Shown: positions 36,131 through 45,450 of the stretch, piece by piece
Layout: every line of letters begins with the position of its first letter
How positions within the stretch are numbered: position 1 is the stretch's first letter
Assembly: GCF_900094625.1 (NCBI RefSeq)
Contig: NZ_FMAJ01000008.1
Location: forward strand, 124,001-188,000
Length of the DNA stretch: 64,000 bases
Source of the DNA: Rhizobium aethiopicum
GTDB lineage: Bacteria > Pseudomonadota > Alphaproteobacteria > Rhizobiales > Rhizobiaceae
Direction of reading: 5' to 3'
Position numbers and translations under genes: made by a program
Notes under the pieces: model-generated
The model's database searches: none
Told to the model about the DNA's origin: nothing
Seen by the model: the letters and a program-made list of their open reading frames with translations, nothing else

Positions 36131-37906
36131 ATGTACAAGGCGCCGGTCGAGGAAATCGCGTTCACATTGAAGCATGTAGCCGGCATGGGCGAGGCGATGT
36201 CGAAGGGCCTTTTCGGCGATCTCGGCGATGATCTCGTCGACGCCATCCTGGCCGAGGCGGGACGCTTTGCCACAGAGGAAGTGGCGCCTCTCGCCGAAAA
36301 CGGCGACCGCCAGGGCGCCCAGCTGATCGACGGCGAGGTCCGGCTGCCCGATGGCTGGCGTGATCTCTACCGCAACTGGATCGCCGGCGGCTGGAACGGC
36401 CTGACGGCGCCCGAAGCTTTCGGCGGCCAGGCCCTGCCGGATATGCTGAATGTCGCGGCGCTCGAAATGTGGAATTCCGGATCCATGGCTTTTGCGCTCG
36501 CTCCAACGCTGACCATGGGCGCCATCGAGGCGGTCAGCACCCACGGCAGTGCGGCGCTGAAAGAGAAATATCTGGCAAAGATGGTATCGGGCGAATGGAC
36601 CGGCACCATGAACCTGACCGAGCCGCATGCCGGCTCCGATCTCGGCGTCCTGAAAGCCCGTGCCGAGCGGCACGCCGACGGCAGCTATCGCATATCAGGG
36701 CAGAAGATCTTCATCACCTGGGGCGAACACGACGCCGCCGACAACATCATCCATCTGGTGCTGGCCCGGCTGCCGGATGCGCCGGCCGGCACGCGCGGCA
36801 TCTCGCTTTTTCTGGTGCCGAAATTCCTGGTGAACGACGACGGCTCGCTTGGGCCCCGCAACGATCTCTTCTGCCACTCGCTGGAGCACAAGCTCGGCAT
36901 CCATGGTTCGCCGACCTGCACGATGATCTATGGCGACGGCCGGTTCGGTGACGAAAAGGGGGCGATCGGCTGGCTGGTCGGTGAGGAGAACAAGGGGCTC
37001 GCCTGCATGTTCACGATGATGAACAATGCCCGTCTGGCGGTCGGCATGCAGGGTGTGGCCATCTGCGAGGCCGCCACCCAGAAGGCGCTCGCCTATGCCG
37101 GCGAGCGCACGCAGGGCAAGGCTCCGGGCTGGACGGGCGCCGGCATGAGCCCGATCGTCGAGCATCCGGACGTCGCCCGCATGCTTCTCACCATGAAGGC
37201 GCTGACCCAAGGCTCGCGCGCCATCTCCTATTCCTGCGCCCATGCGATCGACATGTCCCGCCGGTCAGGCGACAGCCGCCACTGGCAGGAGCGCGCCGCC
37301 CTTTTGACGCCGATCGCCAAGTCCTTTTCGACCGATGCCGGCGTCGAGGTCGCCTCGCTCGGCATCCAGGTGCATGGCGGCATGGGCTTCATCGAGGAGA
37401 CGGGTGCGGCCCGTTATCTTCGCGACGCCCGTATCGCGCCGATCTACGAGGGCACCAACGGCATTCAGGCGATCGACCTCGTCACCCGCAAGCTGCTACT
37501 TTCCGGCGGCGAGCAGGTGAAGGGCTTCATCGCCGAGCTGAAGGAGATCCCAGACGGTGTCCGCCGCTCCAATCTCGACGGTTTCGGCGAGACCGCTGCC
37601 CGGCTCGATGCAGCCATCGCCGACCTCGAACAGGCCACGGCCTGGCTTCTAGAGGTGCTGGCAGACGGGAGGGCCGCTGAAGCGCTCGCCGGCGCCACAC
37701 CCTATCAGCGCCTGTTCGGGCTGGTGCTGACCGGCTGTTATCTCGCCAAGGGTGGGCTCGCCGAGAGTGGCGACGGCAAAGGCGAGGGCCGCATCGCGCT
37801 CTGCCGCTTCGCCGCCGAAAACCTGCTTGCCGAGACCGCAGCCCTTCGCGACCGGGTCGTCAACGGCGCGGCAAGTCTTGCCGCCGCCCGCATTCTGCTT
37901 GCCTGA
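36131..37906 (+). CDS. Acyl-CoA dehydrogenase
   Basis: 591 aa, the long type with an extra C-terminal domain, as in AcdA/DmdC-like enzymes. It oxidises acyl-CoA to enoyl-CoA with FAD. Visible motifs: GTMNLTEPHAGSDLGVLKARAE (FAD/substrate loop), GQKIFITWGEHD, and IQVHGGMGFIEETGAARYLRDARIAPIYEGTNGIQ near the catalytic Glu. Strong ribosome-binding site GGAGGA. A crotonase gene starts 9 bp after its stop, so the two probably form a beta-oxidation operon; chain length and substrate cannot be read. Confidence 0.93.
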   Translation: MYKAPVEEIAFTLKHVAGMGEAMSKGLFGDLGDDLVDAILAEAGRFATEEVAPLAENGDRQGAQLIDGEVRLPDGWRDLYRNWIAGGWNGLTAPEAFGGQALPDMLNVAALEMWNSGSMAFALAPTLTMGAIEAVSTHGSAALKEKYLAKMVSGEWTGTMNLTEPHAGSDLGVLKARAERHADGSYRISGQKIFITWGEHDAADNIIHLVLARLPDAPAGTRGISLFLVPKFLVNDDGSLGPRNDLFCHSLEHKLGIHGSPTCTMIYGDGRFGDEKGAIGWLVGEENKGLACMFTMMNNARLAVGMQGVAICEAATQKALAYAGERTQGKAPGWTGAGMSPIVEHPDVARMLLTMKALTQGSRAISYSCAHAIDMSRRSGDSRHWQERAALLTPIAKSFSTDAGVEVASLGIQVHGGMGFIEETGAARYLRDARIAPIYEGTNGIQAIDLVTRKLLLSGGEQVKGFIAELKEIPDGVRRSNLDGFGETAARLDAAIADLEQATAWLLEVLADGRAAEALAGATPYQRLFGLVLTGCYLAKGGLAESGDGKGEGRIALCRFAAENLLAETAALRDRVVNGAASLAAARILLA

Positions 37907-37915
37907 GGAGATTCC

Positions 37916-38668
37916 ATGACCGATCACATCATCGTCGAGCAGCCTTCCGCCCATCCGGGCGTCCAGATCATCCGCTTCAACCGGCCGGAAAAGAAGAACG
38001 CCTTCACGCGCGCGATGTATCGCACCATGGCCGATGCGCTGAACGCCGCCAATAAGGACGCGAATATCAGGGTGACGGCCTTCCTCGGCACCGAAGGCAG
38101 CTTTTCAGCCGGCAACGACATCGGCGATTTTCTGGCCGCCGCCATGGGCGGCAGCATGGGAGAGGAGCTGATCGATTTCCTCTACGCGCTTGCCAGATCC
38201 GAAAAACCGCTTGTCGCCGGAATAGACGGCTTGGCGATCGGCATCGGCACGACCCTCAACCTGCATTGCGACCTGACGATCGCTTCCGACCGCAGCCAGT
38301 TCCGCACGCCCTTCGTCGATCTGGCGCTGGTGCCGGAAGCGGCTTCCAGCCTGATCGGCCCGCGCATCATGGGCCACCAGCGGGCTTTTGCCATGCTCGC
38401 CGCCGGAGAAGCCTTCAGCGCCGCGGAAGCACGTGAAGCCGGGCTCGTCTGGAAGGTGACGACGCCGGAAGAGGTTGAAAACCAGACGCTGGCGGCTGCC
38501 GCAAAGCTTGCCGCCAAGCCGCCCGAGGCGCTGCGCATCGCCCGGGAGCTCGTCCGCGGCCCGCGCGAGGAGATCATCGCCCGGATCGATGAAGAAGCCC
38601 GCCATTTCTCTGCCCGGCTGAAAAGTGCAGAGGCGCGGGCCGCTTTCGAGGCCTTCATGCGTCGCTGA
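37916..38668 (+). CDS. Enoyl-CoA hydratase/isomerase (crotonase) family
   Basis: 250 aa. Crotonase fold with FNRPEKKNAFTRAMYRTM, the oxyanion-hole segment EGSFSAGNDIGDF and the second oxyanion element AGIDGLAIGIGTTLNLHCD. The position of the usual catalytic Glu is occupied by VPEAAS in FVDLALVPEAAS, compatible with hydratase or isomerase activity. It acts on the product of the acyl-CoA dehydrogenase encoded 9 bp upstream. Confidence 0.9.
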   Translation: MTDHIIVEQPSAHPGVQIIRFNRPEKKNAFTRAMYRTMADALNAANKDANIRVTAFLGTEGSFSAGNDIGDFLAAAMGGSMGEELIDFLYALARSEKPLVAGIDGLAIGIGTTLNLHCDLTIASDRSQFRTPFVDLALVPEAASSLIGPRIMGHQRAFAMLAAGEAFSAAEAREAGLVWKVTTPEEVENQTLAAAAKLAAKPPEALRIARELVRGPREEIIARIDEEARHFSARLKSAEARAAFEAFMRR

Positions 38669-38676
38669 AGCGGCCT

Positions 38677-39927
38677 CTACTTCTCCAGCGTCGCCACGAC
38701 CTCGACATGCGAGGACCAGAGGAACTGGTCGATCGGCGTCACGCCGGTGATGCGGTAGCCGCCTTCGACGAGGATCGCCAGATCGCGCGCCAGCGTCAGC
38801 GGGTTGCAGCTGACGGCCGCGATCTTCTTCACCGCCGAGCGGGCGAGCTCCTTGCACTGGAACTCCGCCCCGGCGCGCGGCGGATCGAAGACGACGGCGT
38901 CATAGGGCTTGAACTCCGGCGTCATCAGCGGACGGCGAAAGAGATCGCGTTTTTCGATCGTCACGGGTTTGAGGCCCTGGCTTTTGCGGGCGGCCAGGTC
39001 GAGGGCTGCGAGCGCCTTTGCCTCGGCTTCGACCGCATGGACCCGGCCGACCCGTGCCAGCCTCAGCGAAAACGTGCCGGCCCCGGCGAAGAGATCAGCG
39101 ATCCGTTTCGATTTGCCGGCATGGGCAAGCACGAGCGCCGCCATCGCCTCTTCCGCCGGCTTGGTCGCCTGGGCGAAACCGCCCGGTGGCGGCGAAACCT
39201 GGACACCTCCGAAATCGACGAGCGGCTTCGACGGCTCGACCAGGATCTCGCCATTCACCGTCACGCGGGCGATGCCGCGCAAGGCCAGCACGGTTTCGAT
39301 CGCCTTGCGCCGCTGCGGGTCGGAGAGCTTCTTGATCTCGTCGACCGCCAGGTCGAGGCCGGAGAGCGTTTCGAGCACCGCGATCCGGAAGGGTTCGGCG
39401 CTGGTCGCCAGCGATGCGGCGATCGCCTTGATCGCCGGCAGCCGGGCGACGATCCCGGGCGAGGAGATCGGACATTCCTCGATGGCGACGATATGGTGGC
39501 TTTCGGCCTGGTTGAAACCAACAAGCATATCCTTCTCGGTCCGGCGGGCCGCAAATACCACACGCCGTCGCTCCCCCGGGTGGGCCGGGATGGTCTCGCC
39601 GACCTCCGGCGTCAACCCCTTGGATTTCAGCGCATCGATGACCAGCTGACGCTTGAAGGCGCGGTAAGGGGCATCTGCCAGATGCTGCAGCGTACAGCCG
39701 CCGCAGGTGCCGTTGACGCCGTCCGGTCCGAAATGCCGGCAGGGCGGCTCCTGCCGGTCGGGTGAGGGCGCTGCGATCGACATGATCGTGCCGTGACTTT
39801 TGACGCGGGCGATCGCCACTGTTTCCCCGGGCAGGGAAAAGGGTACGTAGATAGGCCCGCCGGCATGGCTTGCGATGCCGTCGCCCTGGGCCCCGAGTTT
39901 CTCGATGGTGACGGTTTCGGTGCTCAC
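38677..39927 (-). CDS. RumA/TrmA-type RNA uracil-C5 methyltransferase
   Basis: 416 aa. An N-terminal TRAM domain (VTIEKLGAQGDGIASHAGGP) precedes a 4Fe-4S-type cysteine cluster (PPCRHFGPDGVNGTCGGCTL plus a Cys in AIEECPI). The SAM domain follows (IADLFAGAGTFSLRLA, VVFDPPRAGAEFQ), with the catalytic Cys in AAVSCNPLTLARDLA. It methylates uracil-C5 in rRNA or tRNA; the exact target is not decided. The start overlaps the tlyA stop by 4 bp (ATGA), so the two are translationally coupled. Confidence 0.9.
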   Translation of the reverse strand: MSTETVTIEKLGAQGDGIASHAGGPIYVPFSLPGETVAIARVKSHGTIMSIAAPSPDRQEPPCRHFGPDGVNGTCGGCTLQHLADAPYRAFKRQLVIDALKSKGLTPEVGETIPAHPGERRRVVFAARRTEKDMLVGFNQAESHHIVAIEECPISSPGIVARLPAIKAIAASLATSAEPFRIAVLETLSGLDLAVDEIKKLSDPQRRKAIETVLALRGIARVTVNGEILVEPSKPLVDFGGVQVSPPPGGFAQATKPAEEAMAALVLAHAGKSKRIADLFAGAGTFSLRLARVGRVHAVEAEAKALAALDLAARKSQGLKPVTIEKRDLFRRPLMTPEFKPYDAVVFDPPRAGAEFQCKELARSAVKKIAAVSCNPLTLARDLAILVEGGYRITGVTPIDQFLWSSHVEVVATLEK

Positions 39928-40670
39928 GCTTTCAATCCTGCCAGAAGGTATTCCCGATTGCCGTCGCCGCCTGATATCGGGGAGGGGATGAGGCCGAGGC
40001 TTTTCCAGCCCATGTCCTCGGTTAACCAGCGCTCCAGCTCCGACGCGACGGCGGGAGCGGACGAGGGGTCCTTCAAAAGCCCGCCCTTGCCGATTGCCTC
40101 GCGGCCGGCCTCGAACTGCGGCTTGACCAGGAGCACGGCGACGGCACCCGGTCCGGCCAGATCGAGCGCCGGGCCCAGCGCCAGCTTCAGCGAGATGAAG
40201 GAGACGTCGGAGACGATGAAGGTGGCGGGCTCGCCGATATCGCCAGCGGTCAGATTGCGGGCGTTGAGGCCCTCGCGGTTCGTCACCCGCGGATCGGCCG
40301 AAATGCGCGGGTGCATCTGCCGATGGCCGACATCGATTGCTGTGACATGCGCGGCACCGCGCTGCAGCAGCACTTCGGTGAAGCCGCCTGTGGAAGCGCC
40401 GATGTCAAGACAGTGATGGCCGGCTGGGTCGAGCCGGAAATGGTCGAGGGCGGCTGCGAGCTTCAGTGCGGCGCGCGAGACAAAATCCTGCGCGGGGTCA
40501 TCGATCTCGATCGCCGCATCCGCGCCGAAGAGCGCGCCCGCCTTCGTCACCACCTGGCCGGCGATGCGCACGGTGCCGCGCTGCACGGCGTCGCGGGCCC
40601 GCGAGCGGCTGGCAAAGAGGCCGCGGGAGACGAGAAGCTGGTCGAGGCGTTGGCTGTTCTGATCGGGCAT
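39924..40670 (-). CDS. tlyA: TlyA-family rRNA methyltransferase (hemolysin A-like)
   Basis: 248 aa from the ATG at 40670 (MPDQNSQRLDQLLVSRGLFA). An N-terminal S4 RNA-binding domain (residues ~8-65) precedes an FtsJ-like 2'-O-methyltransferase domain with CLDIGASTGGFTEVLLQRGA. TlyA methylates 16S/23S rRNA cytidines in mycobacteria and relatives. It overlaps the RumA-type gene by 4 bp. In rhizobia, dxs normally lies just upstream; here a chemoreceptor gene separates them. Confidence 0.92.
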   Translation of the reverse strand: MPDQNSQRLDQLLVSRGLFASRSRARDAVQRGTVRIAGQVVTKAGALFGADAAIEIDDPAQDFVSRAALKLAAALDHFRLDPAGHHCLDIGASTGGFTEVLLQRGAAHVTAIDVGHRQMHPRISADPRVTNREGLNARNLTAGDIGEPATFIVSDVSFISLKLALGPALDLAGPGAVAVLLVKPQFEAGREAIGKGGLLKDPSSAPAVASELERWLTEDMGWKSLGLIPSPISGGDGNREYLLAGLKA

Positions 40671-40934
40671 CGGCTGTGAATGACCGGCAAAGCCGCCGCT
40701 TGCAAGTATTTTATTACCAGTCACGACAGCCAATTCCTGCGATGTGCGATTTATACAAATTTAAAGCCTGCCCGCATAGGTTCGTCGCGATTGCAGCGGT
40801 TCGCCCGAACCGCTTGGTGCCATGAAGGCGCAGGCGTCTTCCGCCGATCATGTTTCCGATTCCAAGTCTCTGCGGTTGCGTCTTGCGCGCGACCGTCTCT
40901 CGCCGCGTCGACTGTCGCCAGGAGAAATTCACCG

Positions 40935-42878
40935 ATGTCTGCTAAAAACATATCCTTGAACGGGAAGCTTGCGGCCACGTTCGCAGCCCTCATTCTGATC
41001 TTCATGTCCGTTTCGGCCTTCGTCTATTCCAAGGCGACGGCGTCGGCGGCCGCTTCTGCCGAGCAGGAAAAATCGGAGCTGCTCGTCAACCAGATCGACG
41101 ATGCGCTGCAGGCAATGCTAGAGCAGGCGGTCAACCTGCGCGGCTTCATCCTCTTCCGCAGCGACAGCACCTATGGCGATGTCTTTGCCAATCGCGAGCG
41201 CATGCTGAAGGCGATCGCCGCCGCCAGGCAGACGGCATCAGGCGAGCCGCAGCTGGTCGAGATGATCGACGGCATGCAGAAGGCCGCCGACCTTTACTTC
41301 CACGAACTTGCCGAGCCGCAGACCAAGGCGCGCAAGGAAACCGACATGCCGATCGAAGAGGTCATCAAGATCGGCGTCAACGCCACCAAGGGTCAGCTCG
41401 ACGGTTTCCGCCAGGCGTCCGCTAAGATCAAGGCCACCGCCCGTGAAAAGGCGAATGCGCTCGCCGCAATCCGCGCCGATGCCAACAATGATCTGACGAC
41501 GACACTGCTGGCAGGCGGTATCATCGCCTCGCTGGCCGCCGCCCTTCTTGCCTGGCTGATGTCGCGTACCATCGTCCGCCCGGTCGTCGGCATGACCGCG
41601 GCCATGGACCGTCTCGCCGGCGGTCAGAACGATATCGAGGTTCCGGCTGTCGAGCGCGGCGACGAAATCGGCCGCATGGCCCAGTCGGTGCTGGTGTTCA
41701 AACAGGCGGCGATCGAGAAGCTGCGCCTTGCCGGTGAAACCGACCGCATGCGTGATGACGCCGAGCGCCAGCGCCAGGCAAGCGATCAGCAGAAGGCGCG
41801 CGAAGAAGGCGAGCTCCGCCACGCCGTCGACGCTCTGGCCGGCGCTCTTTCCGGCCTTGCCGTCGGCGATGTCGCCGCCCGCATCCAGACGCCCTTCGCG
41901 CCGCAATATGACAGCCTGCGCAACGACTTCAACAATGCTGTCGAAAAGCTGCAGGCCGCGCTCCAGTCGGTCGGCCGCAATGCCTCGGCGATCAATGCCG
42001 GCGCCGGCGAGATCCGCTCGGCCGCCGATGATCTTGCCCATCGCACCGAGCAGCAGGCCGCCGCCGTCGAAGAAACCGCCGCAGCGCTCGAAGAGGTGAC
42101 GACGACCGTGCGTGACAGCGCCATGCGCGCCGAGGATGTCGGCAATCTCGTCGAGCGCACCCGCCTCGGCGCCGAAAAATCCGGCGATGTCGTGCGCAAG
42201 GCGGTCTCGGCCATGCAGCAGATCGAAAGGTCCTCCGGCGAAATCTCCAACATCATCGGTGTCATCGACGATATCGCCTTCCAGACCAACCTCTTGGCTT
42301 TGAATGCCGGCGTCGAGGCGGCACGCGCCGGCGAGGCGGGCAAGGGTTTTGCCGTCGTCGCCCAGGAAGTGCGCGAACTGGCGCAGCGTTCCGCCAAGGC
42401 TGCAAAGGAAATCAAGGACCTGATCACCAATTCCGGCACGCATGTCCAGACCGGCGTCACGCTGGTCGGCGAAACCGGCAAGGCGCTGGAAGCGATCGTC
42501 GCCGAGGTGCAGGAAATCAACCGCAACGTCAACGCGATCGTCACCGCCACGCGCGAACAGTCGATCGGGCTGCAGGAGATCAACACCGCCGTCAACAACA
42601 TGGATCAGGGCACGCAGCAGAATGCGGCCATGGTCGAGGAGCAGACCGCCGCCAGCCATGCGCTCGCCCAGGAAGCCAGCGCCCTGGACGAGCTGCTGCG
42701 CCAGTTCAAGCTCGGGAACCAGCTTGCCGCTCCGGCCCAGAGGACGACCGCCGCCACGCCTGCCTCCCGCCCGGTCGCCTCACCGGCCCGCGCCCTCGCC
42801 AGCAAGGTCAGCAAGGCCTTCGGCGGAAGACAGGCAAGTGCTGCGGTTGCGGTTCAGGAAGACTGGACGGAGTTCTGA
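40935..42878 (+). CDS. Methyl-accepting chemotaxis protein, CHASE3-like sensor
   Basis: 647 aa from the ATG at 40935 (GGAGA upstream). TM1 is at residues ~12-33. A helical periplasmic domain with NLRGFILFRSDSTYGDV resembles CHASE3. TM2 is at ~190-212 (LAGGIIASLAAALLAWLMS). HAMP and a linker follow, then the MA domain with DIAFQTNLLALNAGVEAARAGE. It ends EDWTEF, close to the CheR/CheB-binding pentapeptide (NWETF-like), so it may recruit the adaptation enzymes that the chemoreceptor at 12822 cannot. A strong terminator follows. Confidence 0.92.
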   Translation: MSAKNISLNGKLAATFAALILIFMSVSAFVYSKATASAAASAEQEKSELLVNQIDDALQAMLEQAVNLRGFILFRSDSTYGDVFANRERMLKAIAAARQTASGEPQLVEMIDGMQKAADLYFHELAEPQTKARKETDMPIEEVIKIGVNATKGQLDGFRQASAKIKATAREKANALAAIRADANNDLTTTLLAGGIIASLAAALLAWLMSRTIVRPVVGMTAAMDRLAGGQNDIEVPAVERGDEIGRMAQSVLVFKQAAIEKLRLAGETDRMRDDAERQRQASDQQKAREEGELRHAVDALAGALSGLAVGDVAARIQTPFAPQYDSLRNDFNNAVEKLQAALQSVGRNASAINAGAGEIRSAADDLAHRTEQQAAAVEETAAALEEVTTTVRDSAMRAEDVGNLVERTRLGAEKSGDVVRKAVSAMQQIERSSGEISNIIGVIDDIAFQTNLLALNAGVEAARAGEAGKGFAVVAQEVRELAQRSAKAAKEIKDLITNSGTHVQTGVTLVGETGKALEAIVAEVQEINRNVNAIVTATREQSIGLQEINTAVNNMDQGTQQNAAMVEEQTAASHALAQEASALDELLRQFKLGNQLAAPAQRTTAATPASRPVASPARALASKVSKAFGGRQASAAVAVQEDWTEF

Positions 42879-42911
42879 GAGCGGCGCTTCGGAAGGGACG
42901 TCAAAGGAAGG

Positions 42912-42940
42912 GGCGGCGCAGTGATGTGCCGCCTTTTCTT
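42912..42940 (+). terminator. Rho-independent terminator of the chemoreceptor gene
   Basis: Nine-bp stem GGCGGCGCA / TGTGCCGCC (one G-T pair), loop GTGA, then TTTTCTT. Confidence 0.88.
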
Positions 42941-43022
42941 AATTGGGGCACTAATGATCAACACGAAAAGCATCATGTTTCCGATGCTTAGACGTCTTGT
43001 TTGACTGCGGCATCTCCTCACT

Positions 43023-43114
43023 CTCCGTCATCCTCGGCCTTGAGCCGAGGATCCATGCCACCGCCATCGGTGGATGCGGTGTGGATGCTCGGCTCAAGGC
43101 CGAGCATGACGGAG
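43023..43114. repeat. Dispersed palindromic repeat, copy 3
   Basis: Starts CTCCGTCATCCTCGGCCTTG and ends with the inverted arm GGCTCAAGGCCGAGCATGAC-GGAG. Same family as 15301-15485. Confidence 0.75.
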
Positions 43115-43271
43115 GGTGGGTGGCTGCTGGAGCAAGTACAGCAATGGGGGCAGAAGATGGGCGGCATATAGGAAATCTTGCGCCCTGCCGGTTGCTGCCC
43201 CAATCTCCTTCGGTACTCGTCCCGGTCGTGCCGGCAGGCGGATGAGGGGCAGCGCACCCTCGACCGATCAC

Positions 43272-45188
43272 TTACCCCGCAACCCCAACAGCAACCCCGC
43301 GCCCCAGCGCCCGGAACACCGTCGAAACGATCCCCGCACGATCGAGCCCGGCATGGGCGTTCATGGCTTCGGGCTTGGCCTGTTCCATCCAGATGTCGGG
43401 CATGACGAGCGAGCGGATCTTCAGGCCGTTGTCGAGCAGGCCTTCGCTCGAAAGATACTGCATAACCTGGCTGCCGAAGCCGCCGACGGAGCCTTCCTCG
43501 ACGGTGATCAGCATCTCGTGGTGGCGGGCGAGCTGGCGGATCAGATCGTGGTCGAGCGGCTTGGCGAAGCGCGCATCGGCGACCGTCGTCGAAAGGCCGG
43601 CGGCTTCTAGATCTTCGCTTGCAAGCAGGCAGTCGGCCAGACGGGTGCCGAAGGAAAGCAGCGCGACCTTGGTGCCTTCCTTTACGATACGGCCCTTGCC
43701 GATCTGCAGGATTTCGCCGCGTGCCGGGATGTCGACGCCGACACCTTCGCCACGGGGATAGCGGAACGAGATCGGCCCGGCGTCATAGGCTGCTGCCGTG
43801 CGCACCATGTGTTTCAGTTCGGCCTCGTCGGCCGCCGCCATCACCACGAAGCCGGGCAGGGTGGCGAGGAAGGCGGTGTCGAACGAGCCGGCATGGGTCG
43901 GCCCGTCGGCGCCGACGAAGCCGGCGCGGTCGATCGGGAAACGCACCGGCAGGCCCTGGATCGCCACGTCATGCACGACCTGGTCGTAGGCGCGCTGCAG
44001 GAAGGTGGAATAGAGGGCGGCGAACGGCTTGTAGCCTTCGGCGGCAAGGCCGGCGGCGAAGGTCACGGCATGCTGTTCGGCGATGCCGACGTCGAAACAG
44101 CGCGACGGAAAGGCCTCGGCGAGCTTGTCGAGGCCGGTGCCATTCGGCATGGCGGCGGTGATGCCGACGATCTTTTCGTCGAGGGTGGCTTCCTGCACCA
44201 GCGCTTCGGCAAAGACACTGGTATAGCTCGGCGCATTCGGCTTGACCCTGGCCTGGGCGCCGGTAATGACGTCGAACTTGTTGACGCCGTGATATTTGTC
44301 GGCGGCGGCTTCGGCCGGCGGATAGCCTTTGCCCTTCTGGGTGACGACATGGATCAGCACCGGTCCGCGGCCATTGTCGCGCACATTGCGCAGGACGGGC
44401 AGCAGGTGGTCGAAGGAATGGCCGTCGATCGGTCCGATATGATAGAAGCCCATCTCCTCGAACATCGTGCCGCCGGTGACGTAACCGCGCGCATGTTCGA
44501 CGGCGCGGGTGATCGCCCGGTCGATATTCTTGCCGAGATAGGCCGTCAGTTTCTTGCCGAAGTCGCGGAAGCCCATATAGGTGCGGCCGGAGGCGAGGCG
44601 GGCGAGATAGGCGCTCATCGCCCCGGTCGGCGGCGCGATCGACATGTCGTTGTCGTTGAGGATGACGATGAGGCGCGCATCGAGCGCGCCGGCATTGTTC
44701 AGCGCCTCATAGGCCATGCCGGCCGACATCGCCCCGTCGCCGATGACGGCGATGACGCGCCGGTCGGTTTTGTCGAGATCGGCGGCGATCGCCATGCCGA
44801 GGCCGGCCGAGATCGAGGTCGAGGAATGCGCCGCCCCGAAGGGATCATATTCGCTTTCCGCCCGGCGGGTGAAGCCGGACAGCCCGTTTTCCTGGCGCAG
44901 CGTGCGGATCCGGTCGCGCCGGCCGGTGAGAATCTTGTGCGGATAACATTGATGGCCGACATCGAAGATCAGCCGATCATCAGGCGTATCGAAGACGCTG
45001 TGGATGGCGATCGTCAGCTCGACCACGCCGAGGCCGGCGCCGAGATGGCCGCCGGTGCGCGACACCGCATCGATCATTTCGTCCCGGACCTCGCGGGCGA
45101 GCTGCGGCAGGTCGCGATCCTCGAGCTTGCGCAGGTCGGCGGGGTAGATGACCTGGTCGAGCAGGGGGGTCTTCGGCAGTTGTGTCAC
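43272..45188 (-). CDS. dxs: 1-deoxy-D-xylulose-5-phosphate synthase
   Basis: 638 aa, full length. It condenses pyruvate and glyceraldehyde-3-phosphate with thiamine diphosphate, the first step of the MEP isoprenoid pathway. Motifs: HQCYPHKILTGRRD, the ThDP motif VIGDGAMSAGMAYEALNNAG...NDNDMSI, and the central GIAEQHAVTFAAGLA and DRAGFVGADGPTHAG. Start MTQLPKTPLLDQVIYPADLR. Neighbours tlyA (downstream) and xseB (upstream) usually sit directly beside dxs, but here other genes lie between. Confidence 0.98.
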   Translation of the reverse strand: MTQLPKTPLLDQVIYPADLRKLEDRDLPQLAREVRDEMIDAVSRTGGHLGAGLGVVELTIAIHSVFDTPDDRLIFDVGHQCYPHKILTGRRDRIRTLRQENGLSGFTRRAESEYDPFGAAHSSTSISAGLGMAIAADLDKTDRRVIAVIGDGAMSAGMAYEALNNAGALDARLIVILNDNDMSIAPPTGAMSAYLARLASGRTYMGFRDFGKKLTAYLGKNIDRAITRAVEHARGYVTGGTMFEEMGFYHIGPIDGHSFDHLLPVLRNVRDNGRGPVLIHVVTQKGKGYPPAEAAADKYHGVNKFDVITGAQARVKPNAPSYTSVFAEALVQEATLDEKIVGITAAMPNGTGLDKLAEAFPSRCFDVGIAEQHAVTFAAGLAAEGYKPFAALYSTFLQRAYDQVVHDVAIQGLPVRFPIDRAGFVGADGPTHAGSFDTAFLATLPGFVVMAAADEAELKHMVRTAAAYDAGPISFRYPRGEGVGVDIPARGEILQIGKGRIVKEGTKVALLSFGTRLADCLLASEDLEAAGLSTTVADARFAKPLDHDLIRQLARHHEMLITVEEGSVGGFGSQVMQYLSSEGLLDNGLKIRSLVMPDIWMEQAKPEAMNAHAGLDRAGIVSTVFRALGRGVAVGVAG

Positions 45189-45450
45189 GGGCGGGTGCTC
45201 TTTCTTGCTTTTCCTCGTTTCGCTTTATTCGATTAGATCGGGGCAAAACAAGTGCATTTCAGGAACCGAAGGTTTTCACCTTAGAGCATGGCGGAAAAAA
45301 GTGTGAGCGGTTTCGGAAGATATCACTTTCTATTTCTGTGAGTTGCATTCGCCCGATTTGCCCGGGCGATCGGACGCGTGAAGACCGGCGAGCAGCTTGT
45401 ATATGACACGGAATGGTAGCACTGTTGCGGCGCTGGCTGGGGGACCGATC
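45189..45450. other. Divergent dxs/PLD promoter region with short rhizobial repeat
   Basis: 262 bp. The stretch near 45280-45320 (TTAGAGCATGGCGGAAAAAA and GTGTGAGCGGTTTCGG) resembles a short dispersed sequence found near many rhizobial genes. Its role is unknown. Confidence 0.4.

Larger units (their letters stand above)
42879..43271. other. Intergenic region between convergent chemoreceptor and dxs genes
   Basis: 393 bp with the terminator, one palindromic repeat pair (43023-43114) and the right end of a RIME-like element (43228-43251, GTGCCGGCAGGCGGATGAGG). No gene seen. Confidence 0.6.
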
